From NCBI RefSeq assembly GCF_024721995.1, contig NZ_JANQBC010000007.1, positions 1-64,000 of the forward strand: DNA of 64,000 nucleotides, in the 5' to 3' direction. Every line of letters begins with the position of its first letter. The first letter of the stretch is position 1. The DNA comes from Paenibacillus radicibacter. GTDB lineage: Bacteria; Bacillota; Bacilli; Paenibacillales; NBRC-103111. Shown here one piece after another: positions 28,934 through 38,956 of this stretch. The notes beneath the pieces were generated by a model. It was not told the origin of the DNA. It worked only from the letters and a program-made list of their open reading frames with translations, and did not search any database. The translations under genes and the position numbers were made by a program.

Positions 28934-30373
28934 GTGTCACGACAAATGTCGAAGCTAGTTATTTTACATACGAACGATTTGCATAGTCACTTCGAACAAA
29001 TGCCGAAGATCGCTCAATATGTAAGTGAAATGAGAACACGCATAGGGGAGGATCAACTGTTACTTCTCGACATAGGTGATCATATGGACCGCATGTTCCC
29101 TCAGACTGAGGGTACAGCAGGACAAGCAAACATAGAGATCATGAATGCTACACATTATGAGGCTGCTGTTCTTGGTAATAATGAAGGATTAACATTTACA
29201 CGTGCTGATTTGCAAGCCTGTTATGAGCATAACGCGAAGTTTACGCTTATTGGCAGTAATATAAAGGAACAAGCAACGGGTGATCTTCCTTCATGGATGG
29301 TTCCCTATCTTATTACTGTGAAAAATGGGATTCGAGTTGGTCTGATCGGTTTAACGATTGATTTTACAGATTTCTATGAAGAATTAGGATGGAAGGTTGA
29401 GGATCCCATTAAGTGTGCTGCACATTGGGCGCGAATATTAAGACCGCAGGTCGATCTGCTCGTTGTGATGTCCCACTTGGGCATTCGTCATGATGAGCGA
29501 TTAGCTGAGGAAGTAGAAGGAATTGACGTGATCTTAGGCGGTCATACCCATCATGTTATCGAAGAACCACGATTAATTGGATCGTCTTATTTATGTGCGG
29601 CAGGCAAGTTTGGTGAGTATGTGGGCGAGGTGCATGTTTCGTTTGATCAAGATGCGAAGAAGCTGGTAAGTATTACGGGGCGCTTACAATCGACTGTTGA
29701 CTTAGAAGATAACAAGGGAATTCGTGCAATTATTGATCACGCAAGTGTTGTGGCAAAGGCAACTTTAGGGCTAGAAGCTGCGAAGTTACCCGAAGCACTT
29801 CATATGAATTGGTACGAAGAGTCGGTACTTGGGAATCTACTTGCATCCGGACTACGGAGCTGGGCAGATGCGGAGATTGGTTTAGTAAATGCCGGTCAAA
29901 TATTACGCGGACTAGAGGCTGGGAGTGTTACCAAAGGAAAGTTACTTGAAATTTGCCCACCTCCCATTAATCCGTGCCGTATTCTGCTGCGAGGGTCGGA
30001 TCTACTAGAAGCGCTGGAGCAATCCTTATTAACAGAATATACACACAAGCCGATTCGTGGCTATGGATTCCGTGGTGAATTCCTTGGTATGCTTTGTATA
30101 GACGGGGCAGAAGTGACCTATGATTCTTCTAAGCCGCCAATGGAGCGCATTATTGATGTTCAAATTGGAGGGAAGCCATTAATCGCTGACAATATGTACA
30201 CAGTAGGAACGATTGATATGTTTACGTTTGGCGTAGGTTATCTTTCGTTGAGCCGTGGAATGGAAACACGCTACTTACTACCTGAATTTCTACGTGATGT
30301 ACTTCGCTCGCAATTGCAGTTAAGCAATGAAATTACAAAGGCTGCGAAGAGTCGGTGGTTTGATTTGACATAG
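28934..30373 (+). CDS. yunD: YunD-like metallophosphatase/5'-nucleotidase
   Basis: 479 residues. Calcineurin-like phosphoesterase motifs: ILHTNDLHSHFEQ, DIGDHMDR, LGNNEG, GGHTHHVIEE; then a C-terminal 5'-nucleotidase domain with LVNAGQILRGLEAG. No signal peptide, so it should act in the cytoplasm, unlike secreted UshA. GTG at 28934 lies 5 bases from GGAGGTGA. It matches B. subtilis YunD in layout. Confidence 0.88.
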   Translation: MSRQMSKLVILHTNDLHSHFEQMPKIAQYVSEMRTRIGEDQLLLLDIGDHMDRMFPQTEGTAGQANIEIMNATHYEAAVLGNNEGLTFTRADLQACYEHNAKFTLIGSNIKEQATGDLPSWMVPYLITVKNGIRVGLIGLTIDFTDFYEELGWKVEDPIKCAAHWARILRPQVDLLVVMSHLGIRHDERLAEEVEGIDVILGGHTHHVIEEPRLIGSSYLCAAGKFGEYVGEVHVSFDQDAKKLVSITGRLQSTVDLEDNKGIRAIIDHASVVAKATLGLEAAKLPEALHMNWYEESVLGNLLASGLRSWADAEIGLVNAGQILRGLEAGSVTKGKLLEICPPPINPCRILLRGSDLLEALEQSLLTEYTHKPIRGYGFRGEFLGMLCIDGAEVTYDSSKPPMERIIDVQIGGKPLIADNMYTVGTIDMFTFGVGYLSLSRGMETRYLLPEFLRDVLRSQLQLSNEITKAAKSRWFDLT

Positions 30374-30462
30374 TTCGTGGCAAATTGTGCTATTTTAAAA
30401 AATATGGTACGTTTATGAATGGAATTTAGACTATATAAATTGGGATAGAGGTAGGTAAGAGA

Positions 30463-31281
30463 ATGTATGATTATTGGGTAGCGATAATTATTGGGATCGT
30501 AGAAGGACTTACTGAATTCTTGCCTGTATCATCGACAGGTCATATGATCTTGACACAAGCACTACTAGGCATTTCTGAAGATGATAACATGATGAAGACT
30601 TTCAACATCGTAATCCAACTTGGAGCAATTCTAGCTGTTGTTATTGTGTACTGGAGTAGAATCTTAAATTTGTTCGGTATCCGCGTAGGCGTTCAGAAGC
30701 ATAAGCAGAAACGGATGAACTTGCTGCATATCTTGGCAGGTATCGTACCGGTCATGCTATTGGCTCTTATTTTTGATAATTTGATTGAAACTTATTTATT
30801 CTCTAAATATACCGTTATTATTGGCTTGGTATTAGGTGGTATTTTACTTATCGTTGCCGAAAACAAGAAACATACCAAACCTCTTATTGAGGATATTGAC
30901 GATCTATCGTATAAACAAGCTTTTCAAGTGGGTCTATGGCAAATTGTATCGCTATGGCCAGGCTTCTCCCGCTCAGGTTCAACGATTGCAGGGGGGATGT
31001 TAGGGGGCGTGAGTCGTAAAGCATCCGCTGACTTTACATTTATTATGGCGATTCCGATTATGTTCGCTGCAACGGGCTATTCACTACTCAAAAGCTGGAA
31101 GCTCTTTGATGCAAGCTGGATTGGATTCTTCACTGTCGGATTCGTTGTATCATTCATCGTTGCCCTACTTGCTGTCGTTACATTTATTAAATTAGTAGGT
31201 AGAATGAAACTGACTTATTTTGCTTATTATCGTTTTGCATTAGCTGCATTTTTTCTTATTTATTTGATTGTAACGAAGTAA
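30463..31281 (+). CDS. uppP: Undecaprenyl-diphosphatase
   Basis: 272 residues, about eight membrane helices. The BacA/UppP motifs EGLTEFLPVSSTGHM and PGFSRSGSTIAGG are complete. It dephosphorylates undecaprenyl diphosphate to recycle the cell-wall lipid carrier and gives bacitracin tolerance. The site is a weak GGTAGG upstream of the ATG. It follows yunD by 90 bases. Confidence 0.96.
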   Translation: MYDYWVAIIIGIVEGLTEFLPVSSTGHMILTQALLGISEDDNMMKTFNIVIQLGAILAVVIVYWSRILNLFGIRVGVQKHKQKRMNLLHILAGIVPVMLLALIFDNLIETYLFSKYTVIIGLVLGGILLIVAENKKHTKPLIEDIDDLSYKQAFQVGLWQIVSLWPGFSRSGSTIAGGMLGGVSRKASADFTFIMAIPIMFAATGYSLLKSWKLFDASWIGFFTVGFVVSFIVALLAVVTFIKLVGRMKLTYFAYYRFALAAFFLIYLIVTK

Positions 31282-31395
31282 AGTTAGTAAAAGAGTCTTA
31301 ATTGTTGTCGAAAAGTGACGGTTTTCGTATTGATTTTTCCCCATGTAATCCGTTACAGTAGGTTTGAAAGATTAATTGGTCGTGGGGGTTAAGAA

Positions 31396-32490
31396 ATGAG
31401 ATTGATGCCAATAAGCATGTGTCAGCCAGGCATGAAGCTCAGTCAAAACATTTACAATGAGGAAGGCGTCGTCTTACTCGCTGAAAATGTGGAGTTAACA
31501 CAGCGCTTACTGAATAGATTGCAAGCTAATGGGATCGATTATCTGTATATTCAAGACCCATTAACAGAAGATATTATGGTAAGTGAACTGCTTCAGCCCG
31601 AGCTGAAAGCCCGAGCATTAAGTGAAATCCGACAGACTTTCCGGAATCTAATTGATAATAACGGTAGTAAATCCAAGCTGCCCTATTTTCATTTGGGCAA
31701 ATCGTTCTGCGGACTTATGGATTCAATTCTTGATGATTTAAGTGGCCATAAGAATGCCATGATCATGTTAACGAATATGTGTATAACGGATCAGTATCTG
31801 TTCCAACATTCACTCAATGTATGCATTTATTCAACAATGCTTGGAATGGCATATGGCTATAAACAAGATGAATTGCAAACATTAGGACTAGGTGCATTAC
31901 TTCATGATATCGGAAAGACGAAGATTCCCCAGGAAATATTGAAGAAGCCAGGTAGGCTTTCGGATCAAGAATATGAAGAGATGAAGAAGCACACGACTTT
32001 CGGATTTCAAATTCTGAAGGATGAGCCTAACATTCCGTTATTGTCCGCGCATTGTGCTTTGCAGCATCATGAACGCTGGAACGGTACGGGTTATCCTCGA
32101 AACTTGGCAGGTAAGGACATTCATGAATTTGCCCAATGGATTGGGATTGCCGATTCGTTCGACGCACTCACTTCACAACGCGTGTATCGGGAAGCGATGC
32201 TTCCACATGTCGCAATGGAGATTATACTTGCGGATGCACATTCGTTATATGACATTGCGAAAGTCGATCTTTTTAGAAAAAAGGTAGCGATTTATCCGAT
32301 TGGCAGTACACTTAAATTGTCATCTGGTGAAGTTGGCGTTGTTGCAGATCTGAATACAGATTCACCGCAGCGTCCAATTGTTCGTATTCTATATGATGCG
32401 GACAGTCAGCCAGTAACGCAAATTTATGAAATTGACTTATCGAAAAAATTGTCTGTCATGGTGACGGAAGTTAATCCGATAATGGCATAA
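31396..32490 (+). CDS. HD-GYP domain protein, predicted c-di-GMP phosphodiesterase
   Basis: 364 residues with the same plan as the paralog at 26553-27650: short N-terminal domain (QPGMKLSQNIYNEEG), HD-GYP domain with HDIGK, HHERWNGTGYP and IADSFDALTSQRVYREAM, and a C-terminal beta part (LKLSSGEVGVVADL). All key residues are kept. The start follows GGGGGTT. A hairpin terminator lies 15 bases downstream. Confidence 0.92.
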   Translation: MRLMPISMCQPGMKLSQNIYNEEGVVLLAENVELTQRLLNRLQANGIDYLYIQDPLTEDIMVSELLQPELKARALSEIRQTFRNLIDNNGSKSKLPYFHLGKSFCGLMDSILDDLSGHKNAMIMLTNMCITDQYLFQHSLNVCIYSTMLGMAYGYKQDELQTLGLGALLHDIGKTKIPQEILKKPGRLSDQEYEEMKKHTTFGFQILKDEPNIPLLSAHCALQHHERWNGTGYPRNLAGKDIHEFAQWIGIADSFDALTSQRVYREAMLPHVAMEIILADAHSLYDIAKVDLFRKKVAIYPIGSTLKLSSGEVGVVADLNTDSPQRPIVRILYDADSQPVTQIYEIDLSKKLSVMVTEVNPIMA

Positions 32491-32503
32491 TAATGATAAG
32501 AAT

Positions 32504-32529
32504 GAAAACCTGGGCAACCAGGTTTTTTT
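32504..32529 (+). terminator. Terminator after the HD-GYP gene
   Basis: AAAACCTGG pairs with CCAGGTTTT around a GCAA tetraloop, followed by T residues. Confidence 0.8.
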
Positions 32530-32544
32530 AAGTGGAGGCGCAGC

Positions 32545-34755
32545 ATGAGAGAAACAGAAACAAAGGGAAGATTCTGGCATTGGGGAAATTTGATGTTTAA
32601 GTTCAGATGGCTTGTGCTTTGCATCTGGATTGTCTTATTGGGAGTGTCGGCGATATTTGCTGTACAAGCCCCTGGTTTATTAAAGGACAATGGGTTTACG
32701 CCAAAAGGTAGTCAGTCTGACGTGGGATTAATCTCACTACGCGATGATTTTGGATTTCCGGGATCTGTGCTAAATCTCGTCTATGAAAGTAAGACGCTGG
32801 ATTTAACCTTAGATGAGCACAAACAATCCATTCTAAATGAACTTAAAGACCTTCAAGCAAGCCCTTATGTGGATCATATTGAATTTACCAAAACTCCGCG
32901 TAGTGATGAAGGGCTAAAGAAAACAGGAGTTCAGACTGTTGATGTCATGATAAATCTACCGTCAGAAGAAGTACTCGAACATTACCCAGGTATTACGAAG
33001 CTGGTTAAAGCTCCTGATCAGATGAGTGTGTATATTGCTGGGGGTACGGCATCGTTATATGACATGCAAGAGGCAAGTAAAAGCGACATTGTTAAAGCTG
33101 AGATGATTGGTCTTCCGATTGCCTTTATTGTATTGTTGCTCGTGTTCGGAACAGTTGCTGGTGCACTTCTTCCACTTGCAGTTGGTATGGTCAGTGTATC
33201 GATGACACTTGGGATTACATATTTTATTGCACAAGGCTATGCCATGTCGAATTTCTTACCGAATCTAGTATCGATGTTGGGACTAGCTGTTGGTATTGAT
33301 TATGCACTATTCATGGTTAGTCGATTCCGTGAAGAACTTAAGAAGCAATCTACAGTTAGCGAAGCGGTTGCGATGACTTGTCAGACGGCAGGTAAGTCGA
33401 TCTTCTTCTCGGGGATAGCTGTATTAATTGGACTCTTAGGCATGTTATTTATTGATATGAATTTCTTCCGCAGTCTTAGTATAGGCGGGATTATTGTCGT
33501 ATCGATGTCTGTTCTCGTTGCGAACACGATGTTGATGGCGCTCTTTGCAGTGCTCGGGGATCGGATTAATAAGTTAAAGGTGATTCCAACTAGCTGGCGT
33601 AGGAAGAATCCCTCTCAATTTTGGGAAAAGATTGCGTATGGGGTCATGAAGCGTCCGATCTTGCTTACTGTAGTAATTTCCGGCGTACTCATTTACGCGA
33701 TCACACCTCTTGCTGGAATTAAGTTAGGAGTACCTACATCGGAAGTACTACCGCCTTCGTATGGATCAAGATATGGTTCAGAGTTAATGAAGTCCACTTA
33801 TAATATGAAGGAAACAGACGCTTTCCAAGTAATCGTAAAGGCTCAAGGCCAATATTGGGAAGAGTCGACGATCAAGCAAGTCCGTAGCTATGTGGAACAA
33901 TTAGAGCGTACGACAGGAATCGCGGAAGTGCGAAGTTATGTACAAGCCGTAAAGGGGATGCCCGAAAGGGAAGCATCACTAGCCTTGCAAAACCCTCAAA
34001 TGCAACAACAATTAGAAGCAAATAAAATTATTCGTGGTAATCAGATGCTCGTTGTAGCTGTACCTAATACCGAGCCAGGGGAAAAGACAGAGAAGCTTGT
34101 ACCGACAATTCGCGCACTATCCGAGGAAGGACTTGAGACCATCGTTACGGGTGCACCGGCTTATCGATATGATGTTATCGATCGGATTCAAAGTAAGCTA
34201 GTACTTGTCGTGAGTAGTGTGCTAGCTGTTACATTTGTCGTCTTAATGTTCGCGTTCCGCTCAATCATTTTACCAATAAAAGCAGTTATCATGAATGTAT
34301 TCTCGCTTGGTGCGAGCTTAGGGATCGTGACGCTCATCTTCCAAAAAGGTTATATGGCGGATTTATTCCATATCACTTCAATTGGGAGTATCAATGCTAC
34401 GTTGCCCGTCATTATTTTCTGTGTCGTATTCGGAATTTCGATGGATTATGAGGTTTTCTTGATCTCACGGATCCAAGAGGAGTATGAGAATACTGGTGAT
34501 AATGATCGAAGTACAGCAGAAGGTTTGAAGAAGACTGGCAGTCTAATTACGAGCGCGGCTTTCATCTTGATTGCGGTCGTGGGTTCGTTTATTTTTACAG
34601 ATATCGAAATTATGAAGGCCGTGGGTATTGGACTTGGACTTGCGGTATTAATTGATGCGACGATTATTCGTGTCCTACTCGTTCCTGCATTAATGAAACT
34701 CATGGGAACGGCGAACTGGTGGGCACCGAAGTGGCTGCGTCGTTCTGAAAAATAG
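32545..34755 (+). CDS. MMPL/RND-superfamily transporter
   Basis: 736 residues, about 12 membrane helices in two repeats, each starting with one helix, an extracellular domain (~50-190 and ~405-530) and five more helices. The MMPL hallmarks are VGIDYALFMVSRFREEL and ISMDYEVFLISRIQEEY. Likely exports lipids, lipopeptides or drugs using the proton gradient; the substrate is unknown. AGTGGAGG precedes the ATG. No regulator is adjacent. Confidence 0.92.
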   Translation: MRETETKGRFWHWGNLMFKFRWLVLCIWIVLLGVSAIFAVQAPGLLKDNGFTPKGSQSDVGLISLRDDFGFPGSVLNLVYESKTLDLTLDEHKQSILNELKDLQASPYVDHIEFTKTPRSDEGLKKTGVQTVDVMINLPSEEVLEHYPGITKLVKAPDQMSVYIAGGTASLYDMQEASKSDIVKAEMIGLPIAFIVLLLVFGTVAGALLPLAVGMVSVSMTLGITYFIAQGYAMSNFLPNLVSMLGLAVGIDYALFMVSRFREELKKQSTVSEAVAMTCQTAGKSIFFSGIAVLIGLLGMLFIDMNFFRSLSIGGIIVVSMSVLVANTMLMALFAVLGDRINKLKVIPTSWRRKNPSQFWEKIAYGVMKRPILLTVVISGVLIYAITPLAGIKLGVPTSEVLPPSYGSRYGSELMKSTYNMKETDAFQVIVKAQGQYWEESTIKQVRSYVEQLERTTGIAEVRSYVQAVKGMPEREASLALQNPQMQQQLEANKIIRGNQMLVVAVPNTEPGEKTEKLVPTIRALSEEGLETIVTGAPAYRYDVIDRIQSKLVLVVSSVLAVTFVVLMFAFRSIILPIKAVIMNVFSLGASLGIVTLIFQKGYMADLFHITSIGSINATLPVIIFCVVFGISMDYEVFLISRIQEEYENTGDNDRSTAEGLKKTGSLITSAAFILIAVVGSFIFTDIEIMKAVGIGLGLAVLIDATIIRVLLVPALMKLMGTANWWAPKWLRRSEK

Positions 34756-34842
34756 CTCATTTTATTTTTTACCGAGCATTAGGTACAATAACAAGAATAA
34801 ACATAGAAATAGTAATCAGAATAAAATCGGATGTGATTAAAG

Positions 34843-35973
34843 ATGAATTTGAATTCGCAAGTAGCAAATAGTAAACAACCCATATCGACAATCTATGACC
34901 CCTGGGACCCGATTCGTTCCTATAGAGAGCATAAGAAGCATGTTCTTACATCTGTTGAAGTGACAATGAGCAACCTCTGCAACATGCGTTGTGAGCATTG
35001 TGCGGTAGGAGATACGCTCACGATGACGGAGCCTGAGAAGCTGCCAATTAGCTTATTGCTTCAGAAGTTAGATGAAGTTGAACATTTGGAGACACTATCT
35101 ATAACTGGTGGTGAACCTACCTATAGTAAGAAAACCGTTACGGAATATATTGTTCCACTTCTAAAATATTGTTCCGATCGCGGCATACGCACGCAGATCA
35201 ATTCCAACTTAACACTTGATCTCGCGCGTTATGAAGAAATCGCGCCTTACTTGGATGTGATGCACATCTCGTTCAACTACCTAAGTGCAGAAGACTTCCA
35301 TGCGGTAGGCTTCGTTCGTGCGAATCATGAAGTGGCTCTAAGCACCGCGGCTAAGATGTATGACCGTATGGTTGATAATACAATTGAACTGAGTAAAGCA
35401 GGAATGTACATCTCAGCAGAGACGATGATTAATTATCGCACCCACACCAAACTTGCGGGTATCCATAAGCTGATTGATGAAATGGGATGTAAGCGTCATG
35501 AAGTGCACCCGATGTATCCAAGCTCGTTCGCATCTAACCTACCGCTGATTAGCTTAGATCAAATTCGCACTAGCCTGAATGAACTGCTTGATGTGCGTAA
35601 TCCAGAGATGTGGATGCTGTTCGGTACACTTCCATTCTACGCTTGCAGCACTAGTGAGCAGGATCATCAAATTGTACAGAGATTGCGTAATGAACGTAAT
35701 GTTACAGTTCGTAATGATCCTGATGGCCGTAACCGTTTGAATGTAAACTTATTCACAGGTGATGTGTACATTACGGACTTTGCTGATCTGCCGGCTCAAG
35801 GAAATATTTATGAACATTCATTGGATGAAATTTTCTCGCGCTGGGAGAGTCATTCGTTGAACCAATTGGTAAACTGTTATTGTGAGGCTGCTGCTTGCTG
35901 TGGTCCAAATTTATTAGTAGCACATGCTTATTATCAAGGTGTCGATTTCAAACAACGTAAAGCTGTCATCTAG
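34843..35973 (+). CDS. yfkAB: YfkAB-type radical SAM protein (CxCxxxxC motif)
   Basis: 376 residues. The radical SAM cluster motif is CNMRCEHC, with SITGGEPT next. The C-terminal CYCEAAAC is the CxCxxxxC motif of the YfkAB family, probably a second Fe-S site. Substrate unknown. The ribosome-binding site is weak (GGATG). Its stop lies 23 bases before the CorC-like gene. Confidence 0.9.
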   Translation: MNLNSQVANSKQPISTIYDPWDPIRSYREHKKHVLTSVEVTMSNLCNMRCEHCAVGDTLTMTEPEKLPISLLLQKLDEVEHLETLSITGGEPTYSKKTVTEYIVPLLKYCSDRGIRTQINSNLTLDLARYEEIAPYLDVMHISFNYLSAEDFHAVGFVRANHEVALSTAAKMYDRMVDNTIELSKAGMYISAETMINYRTHTKLAGIHKLIDEMGCKRHEVHPMYPSSFASNLPLISLDQIRTSLNELLDVRNPEMWMLFGTLPFYACSTSEQDHQIVQRLRNERNVTVRNDPDGRNRLNVNLFTGDVYITDFADLPAQGNIYEHSLDEIFSRWESHSLNQLVNCYCEAAACCGPNLLVAHAYYQGVDFKQRKAVI

Positions 35974-35996
35974 CATCAAAAAGGAGAGAGCACCCC

Positions 35997-37349
35997 TTGA
36001 GCAATACAACATTTGACCTTGGACTTATATTGATTAATATGTTTATTGTCATTGCACTCGTTCTGCTCAATGGATTCTTCGTCGCTGCAGAATTTGCGCT
36101 CGTTAAAGTGCGCGAATCTCGTCTGCAGCAGTTGGTGAATGAAGGACACTCGAAAGCGAAGTACGCGCTTGCTGTCACGAAGAAATTAGACGCGTATTTG
36201 TCTGCGACGCAGCTTGGTATTACACTGGCTTCACTTGGACTTGGTTGGATTGGAGAACCTGCGGTTTCTAAACTCCTTGTTGAACCGATTCTACATCTTT
36301 TACAAGTCGAATCTGCGGCTGTTATTCATACGATTTCTTTTATAGTAGCGTTTGGCATGATTACGTTCCTTCATATTGTAATCGGTGAATTAGCTCCCAA
36401 ATCGATTGCGATTCAGCGATCAGAAGCGACCTCGATCTGGTTATCGGGGCCGCTGCTTTTCTTCTATAAACTATTCCTCCCTGCTATATGGATTCTTAAT
36501 GGTGCAGCGAACCGATTACTGCGATGGATTGGGCTTGAGCCAGTCAGTGAGCATGACGCTGCGCATACAGAGGAAGAAATTCGGATTCTAATGAGTCAAA
36601 GTGCCAAGAGCGGCATCATTGATAAAGATGAACTCGCTTTATTCGATAATATATTCGAATTCTCAGATCGCATTGCTCGTGAGGTGATGCTCCCGCGCAC
36701 GGATATGGACTGCTTATTACTCGATGATAAGTTTGAGTATAACTTAAGTATCATTTATCGGACGAAACATACACGGTATCCAGTCGGAGAGCATGATAAG
36801 GACAGTATCGTCGGTTTCGTACATATTACCGATTTATTGACTGCTGATCCCGATGAAGAGCAAGATATGCGGCATTTTATTCGTCCGATCTTGAGTGTTC
36901 CTGAATCGATGGAAATTAGCCGTGTGCTGAAGCTGATGCAGCGCAAGCACTCACAGCTTGCCATAGTTGTTGATGAGTATGGCGGAACCGCTGGAATATT
37001 GACGTTAGAAGATATTCTTGAGGAAATTGTCGGTGAACTGCATGATGAGTTCGATGAGAACGAAAGACCGATCATGGAAGTACGCGGTGATGTAACTTCA
37101 GTGGATGGACGGTTGTTAATTGAAGAATTGAATGATCTGCTCGGTACGACGATTGAAGATGATGAAGTGGACTCCATCGGCGGCTGGTTGTTCAAGAAGC
37201 TGGAGGGCTCAACGATTAAAGGGACAAAGATTATGTATGGCAATCATATCTTCGAAGTTGGAGAGTCGGATCACTTAAGGATCATGCGTGTGAACATTAA
37301 GGAAATCATTCATGCCTCAGATGAGAAGTCATCACCGAATGAAGAATAA
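35997..37349 (+). CDS. CNNM/CorC-type hemolysin-family transporter
   Basis: 450 residues: a DUF21 (CNNM) membrane domain with three or four helices (~8-180), two CBS domains (~220-340; MLPRTDMDCLLLD, VVDEYGGTAGILTLEDILEEIVGE) and a CorC/HlyC C-terminal domain (DGRLLIEELNDLLG). Probably a Mg2+ or related divalent-cation efflux protein. The start is TTG at 35997, with AAAGGAGAG at good spacing. Confidence 0.93.
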   Translation: MSNTTFDLGLILINMFIVIALVLLNGFFVAAEFALVKVRESRLQQLVNEGHSKAKYALAVTKKLDAYLSATQLGITLASLGLGWIGEPAVSKLLVEPILHLLQVESAAVIHTISFIVAFGMITFLHIVIGELAPKSIAIQRSEATSIWLSGPLLFFYKLFLPAIWILNGAANRLLRWIGLEPVSEHDAAHTEEEIRILMSQSAKSGIIDKDELALFDNIFEFSDRIAREVMLPRTDMDCLLLDDKFEYNLSIIYRTKHTRYPVGEHDKDSIVGFVHITDLLTADPDEEQDMRHFIRPILSVPESMEISRVLKLMQRKHSQLAIVVDEYGGTAGILTLEDILEEIVGELHDEFDENERPIMEVRGDVTSVDGRLLIEELNDLLGTTIEDDEVDSIGGWLFKKLEGSTIKGTKIMYGNHIFEVGESDHLRIMRVNIKEIIHASDEKSSPNEE

Positions 37350-37353
37350 AGAT

Positions 37354-37398
37354 AAGAACTTGTTACTTGCGTACAGCCAAGCAACAGGTTCTTTTTTT
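37354..37398 (+). terminator. Terminator after the CNNM/CorC-type gene
   Basis: A long stem, AAGAACTTGTT with AACAGGTTCTT plus inner CTTG/CAAG, followed by seven T. Confidence 0.8.
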
Positions 37399-37484
37399 GG
37401 TGGTACAAGTTGCATTTTGTCATAAGTTGGCGGGTGTCGGCTTATATATGAAATATTGACATTATAGTTAAGGAGGATTTGATT

Positions 37485-37694
37485 GTGATCGGTACACCTG
37501 TGAAGACGTATCGTCCCTACATCTCACCGTTTGATCCCTGCCCCCCGTTTCTGGAACGAAAGTTTTATACACCGCCTCAACTCTATATTCCATTTCAGCC
37601 GCCAGGATTGCCGCAGTATTCACCTTATGAGGCGCTGAAGCGTGGAACACTATGGCCAGATCTATATTCCGGCTATGAAGCGAGTCAGACTTGA
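37485..37694 (+). CDS. cotJA: Spore coat-associated protein CotJA
   Basis: 69 residues, Pro/Tyr-rich, with the CotJA pattern YISPFDPCPP and the end GTLWPDLYS. In B. subtilis the CotJ proteins are made in the mother cell and join the inner coat. GTG at 37485 lies 9 bases from AAGGAGG; a TTG at 37479 is too close to it. First gene of cotJABC. Confidence 0.93.
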   Translation: MIGTPVKTYRPYISPFDPCPPFLERKFYTPPQLYIPFQPPGLPQYSPYEALKRGTLWPDLYSGYEASQT

Positions 37695-37718
37695 TTCTGG
37701 AGGAAAGGAGCACATTCG

Positions 37719-37982
37719 ATGAGAAAGGAGCTTCCTGAACATTATTATTCGATGCTGAAGGATCTGCAAGCCGTAGATTTCGTTATTATTGAACTGACTT
37801 TATATTTGGATACGCATCCTTGTGATGCCCAAGCGATTGAACAGATTAGGCAATTTAGTCACAATCGAATGGAACTTGCGCGCAGGTTTGAAGCAGAGTT
37901 CGGTCCACTTAATCCCTTTGGGCAGCAAGCTGGATGCACCAATTGGCAATGGATCGACACGCCGTGGCCATGGCAAGTATGA
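37719..37982 (+). CDS. cotJB: Spore coat protein CotJB
   Basis: 87 residues. CotJB pattern: YYSMLKDLQAVDFVIIELTLYLDTHP and, at the end, NWQWIDTPWPWQ. Partner of CotJA and CotJC. GAAAGGAGC lies upstream of the ATG; gaps of 24 and 53 bases link it to its neighbours. Confidence 0.94.
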   Translation: MRKELPEHYYSMLKDLQAVDFVIIELTLYLDTHPCDAQAIEQIRQFSHNRMELARRFEAEFGPLNPFGQQAGCTNWQWIDTPWPWQV

Positions 37983-38035
37983 TTGGGTGATTGAGAAGAG
38001 TGGCAATGAAGACCAGGGCTTAAGGAGGAAACACC

Positions 38036-38605
38036 ATGTGGGTATATGAGAAGAAGCTACAATATCCAGTACGCGTTTCCAAGTGTGATCCCCGTATGGC
38101 GAAGTACTTGATTGAACAGTATGGAGGATCAGATGGAGAGCTAGCCGCTGCACTTCGATATATGAATCAGAGATATACGATTCCGGATAATGTAATTGGT
38201 TTATTGACGGATATCGCCACAGAAGAATTTGGCCACTTAGAAATGATTGCAACGATGGTGTATAAATTGACGAAGGACGCGACGGTTGATCAACTGAAAG
38301 CGGCGGGTCTTGGAGAAAGCTATGTGAACCATAATCGTGCTTTGTTCTACAATAGTGCCTCGGGCGTGCCGTTTACTGCTACCTATATCGCAGCTAAGGG
38401 GGATCCAATCGCAGATTTGTATGAGGACATTGCTGCCGAGGAGAAGGCAAGAGCTTCCTATCAATGGTTAATAGATATGACAGATGATGTGGATTTACAA
38501 GATTCATTGAAATTTTTACGTGAAAGAGAGATCGTGCATTCCCTGAGATTCCGTGAAGCTGTTGAGATTTTGAAAGGTGATCGTGACCGACAGAAAATCT
38601 TCTGA
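38036..38605 (+). CDS. cotJC: Spore coat manganese-catalase-like protein CotJC
   Basis: 189 residues. Ferritin-like fold of dimanganese catalases with carboxylate/His ligands in ATEEFGHLEMI and REREIVHSLRFREA, so a peroxide-removing role in the coat is plausible. It ends the cotJ operon; AAGGAGG precedes the ATG. A hairpin terminator follows about 90 bases after the stop. Confidence 0.95.
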   Translation: MWVYEKKLQYPVRVSKCDPRMAKYLIEQYGGSDGELAAALRYMNQRYTIPDNVIGLLTDIATEEFGHLEMIATMVYKLTKDATVDQLKAAGLGESYVNHNRALFYNSASGVPFTATYIAAKGDPIADLYEDIAAEEKARASYQWLIDMTDDVDLQDSLKFLREREIVHSLRFREAVEILKGDRDRQKIF

Positions 38606-38691
38606 ACATTAGAGAACGATGAGAATCATGTGAGAGGTTCATGAGTATGGCCTGAAACTTTACAAAAACAATTGGATATTAATTTGAATGA

Positions 38692-38727
38692 AAAGTAGCT
38701 GGAACCCTTGTTCTTGCTGCTTTTTTT
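38692..38727 (+). terminator. Probable terminator of cotJABC
   Basis: AGTAGC pairs with GCTGCT (one wobble), with an inner AAC/GTT, followed by a T run. Confidence 0.6.
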
Positions 38728-38784
38728 GCGTGTTAATCGTTTGTTAAGATTACAAAATTACCAATTCCTGTGTGTTCCCACTCT

Positions 38785-38956
38785 CTGATATCTGTGTTAG
38801 CTTGTAATCACCGAAACTTTTCATTAACGAAAGTGCGGGGGATGATTTAATACGAAGTCGATCGCAAGATTGGTCATTCGTTTGGGGTGAAGCGTCATAA
38901 AGACGTAGGGCCGACTCCTTGAGCCCGAACCCGACAACTAACCTCGTAGGTATCAG
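38785..38956 (+). ncRNA. ydaO-type c-di-AMP riboswitch
   Basis: The leader shows, in order, the conserved ydaO/yuaA blocks: CCGAAACTTTT, GTGCGGGGGA, TTGGGGTGAA-like GGGGTGAA, TAGGG, GCCCGAA, and CTAACCTCGTAGG. A closing stem can form from CTGATA at 38785 and TATCAG at 38951. This class binds c-di-AMP and turns genes off. It leads straight into the 3D-domain gene, whose AGGGAGAG site begins only about 3 bases after the closing stem, so no separate terminator fits between them. Together with the terminator before it, it fills the 368-base gap after cotJC. Confidence 0.92.

Noticed and set aside
37431-37460. Possible sigma-E promoter before cotJA (GTCATAA and TTATATAT about 15 bases apart)
   Set aside because: The -10 box departs too far from the consensus to call; sigma-E control is expected only by analogy.
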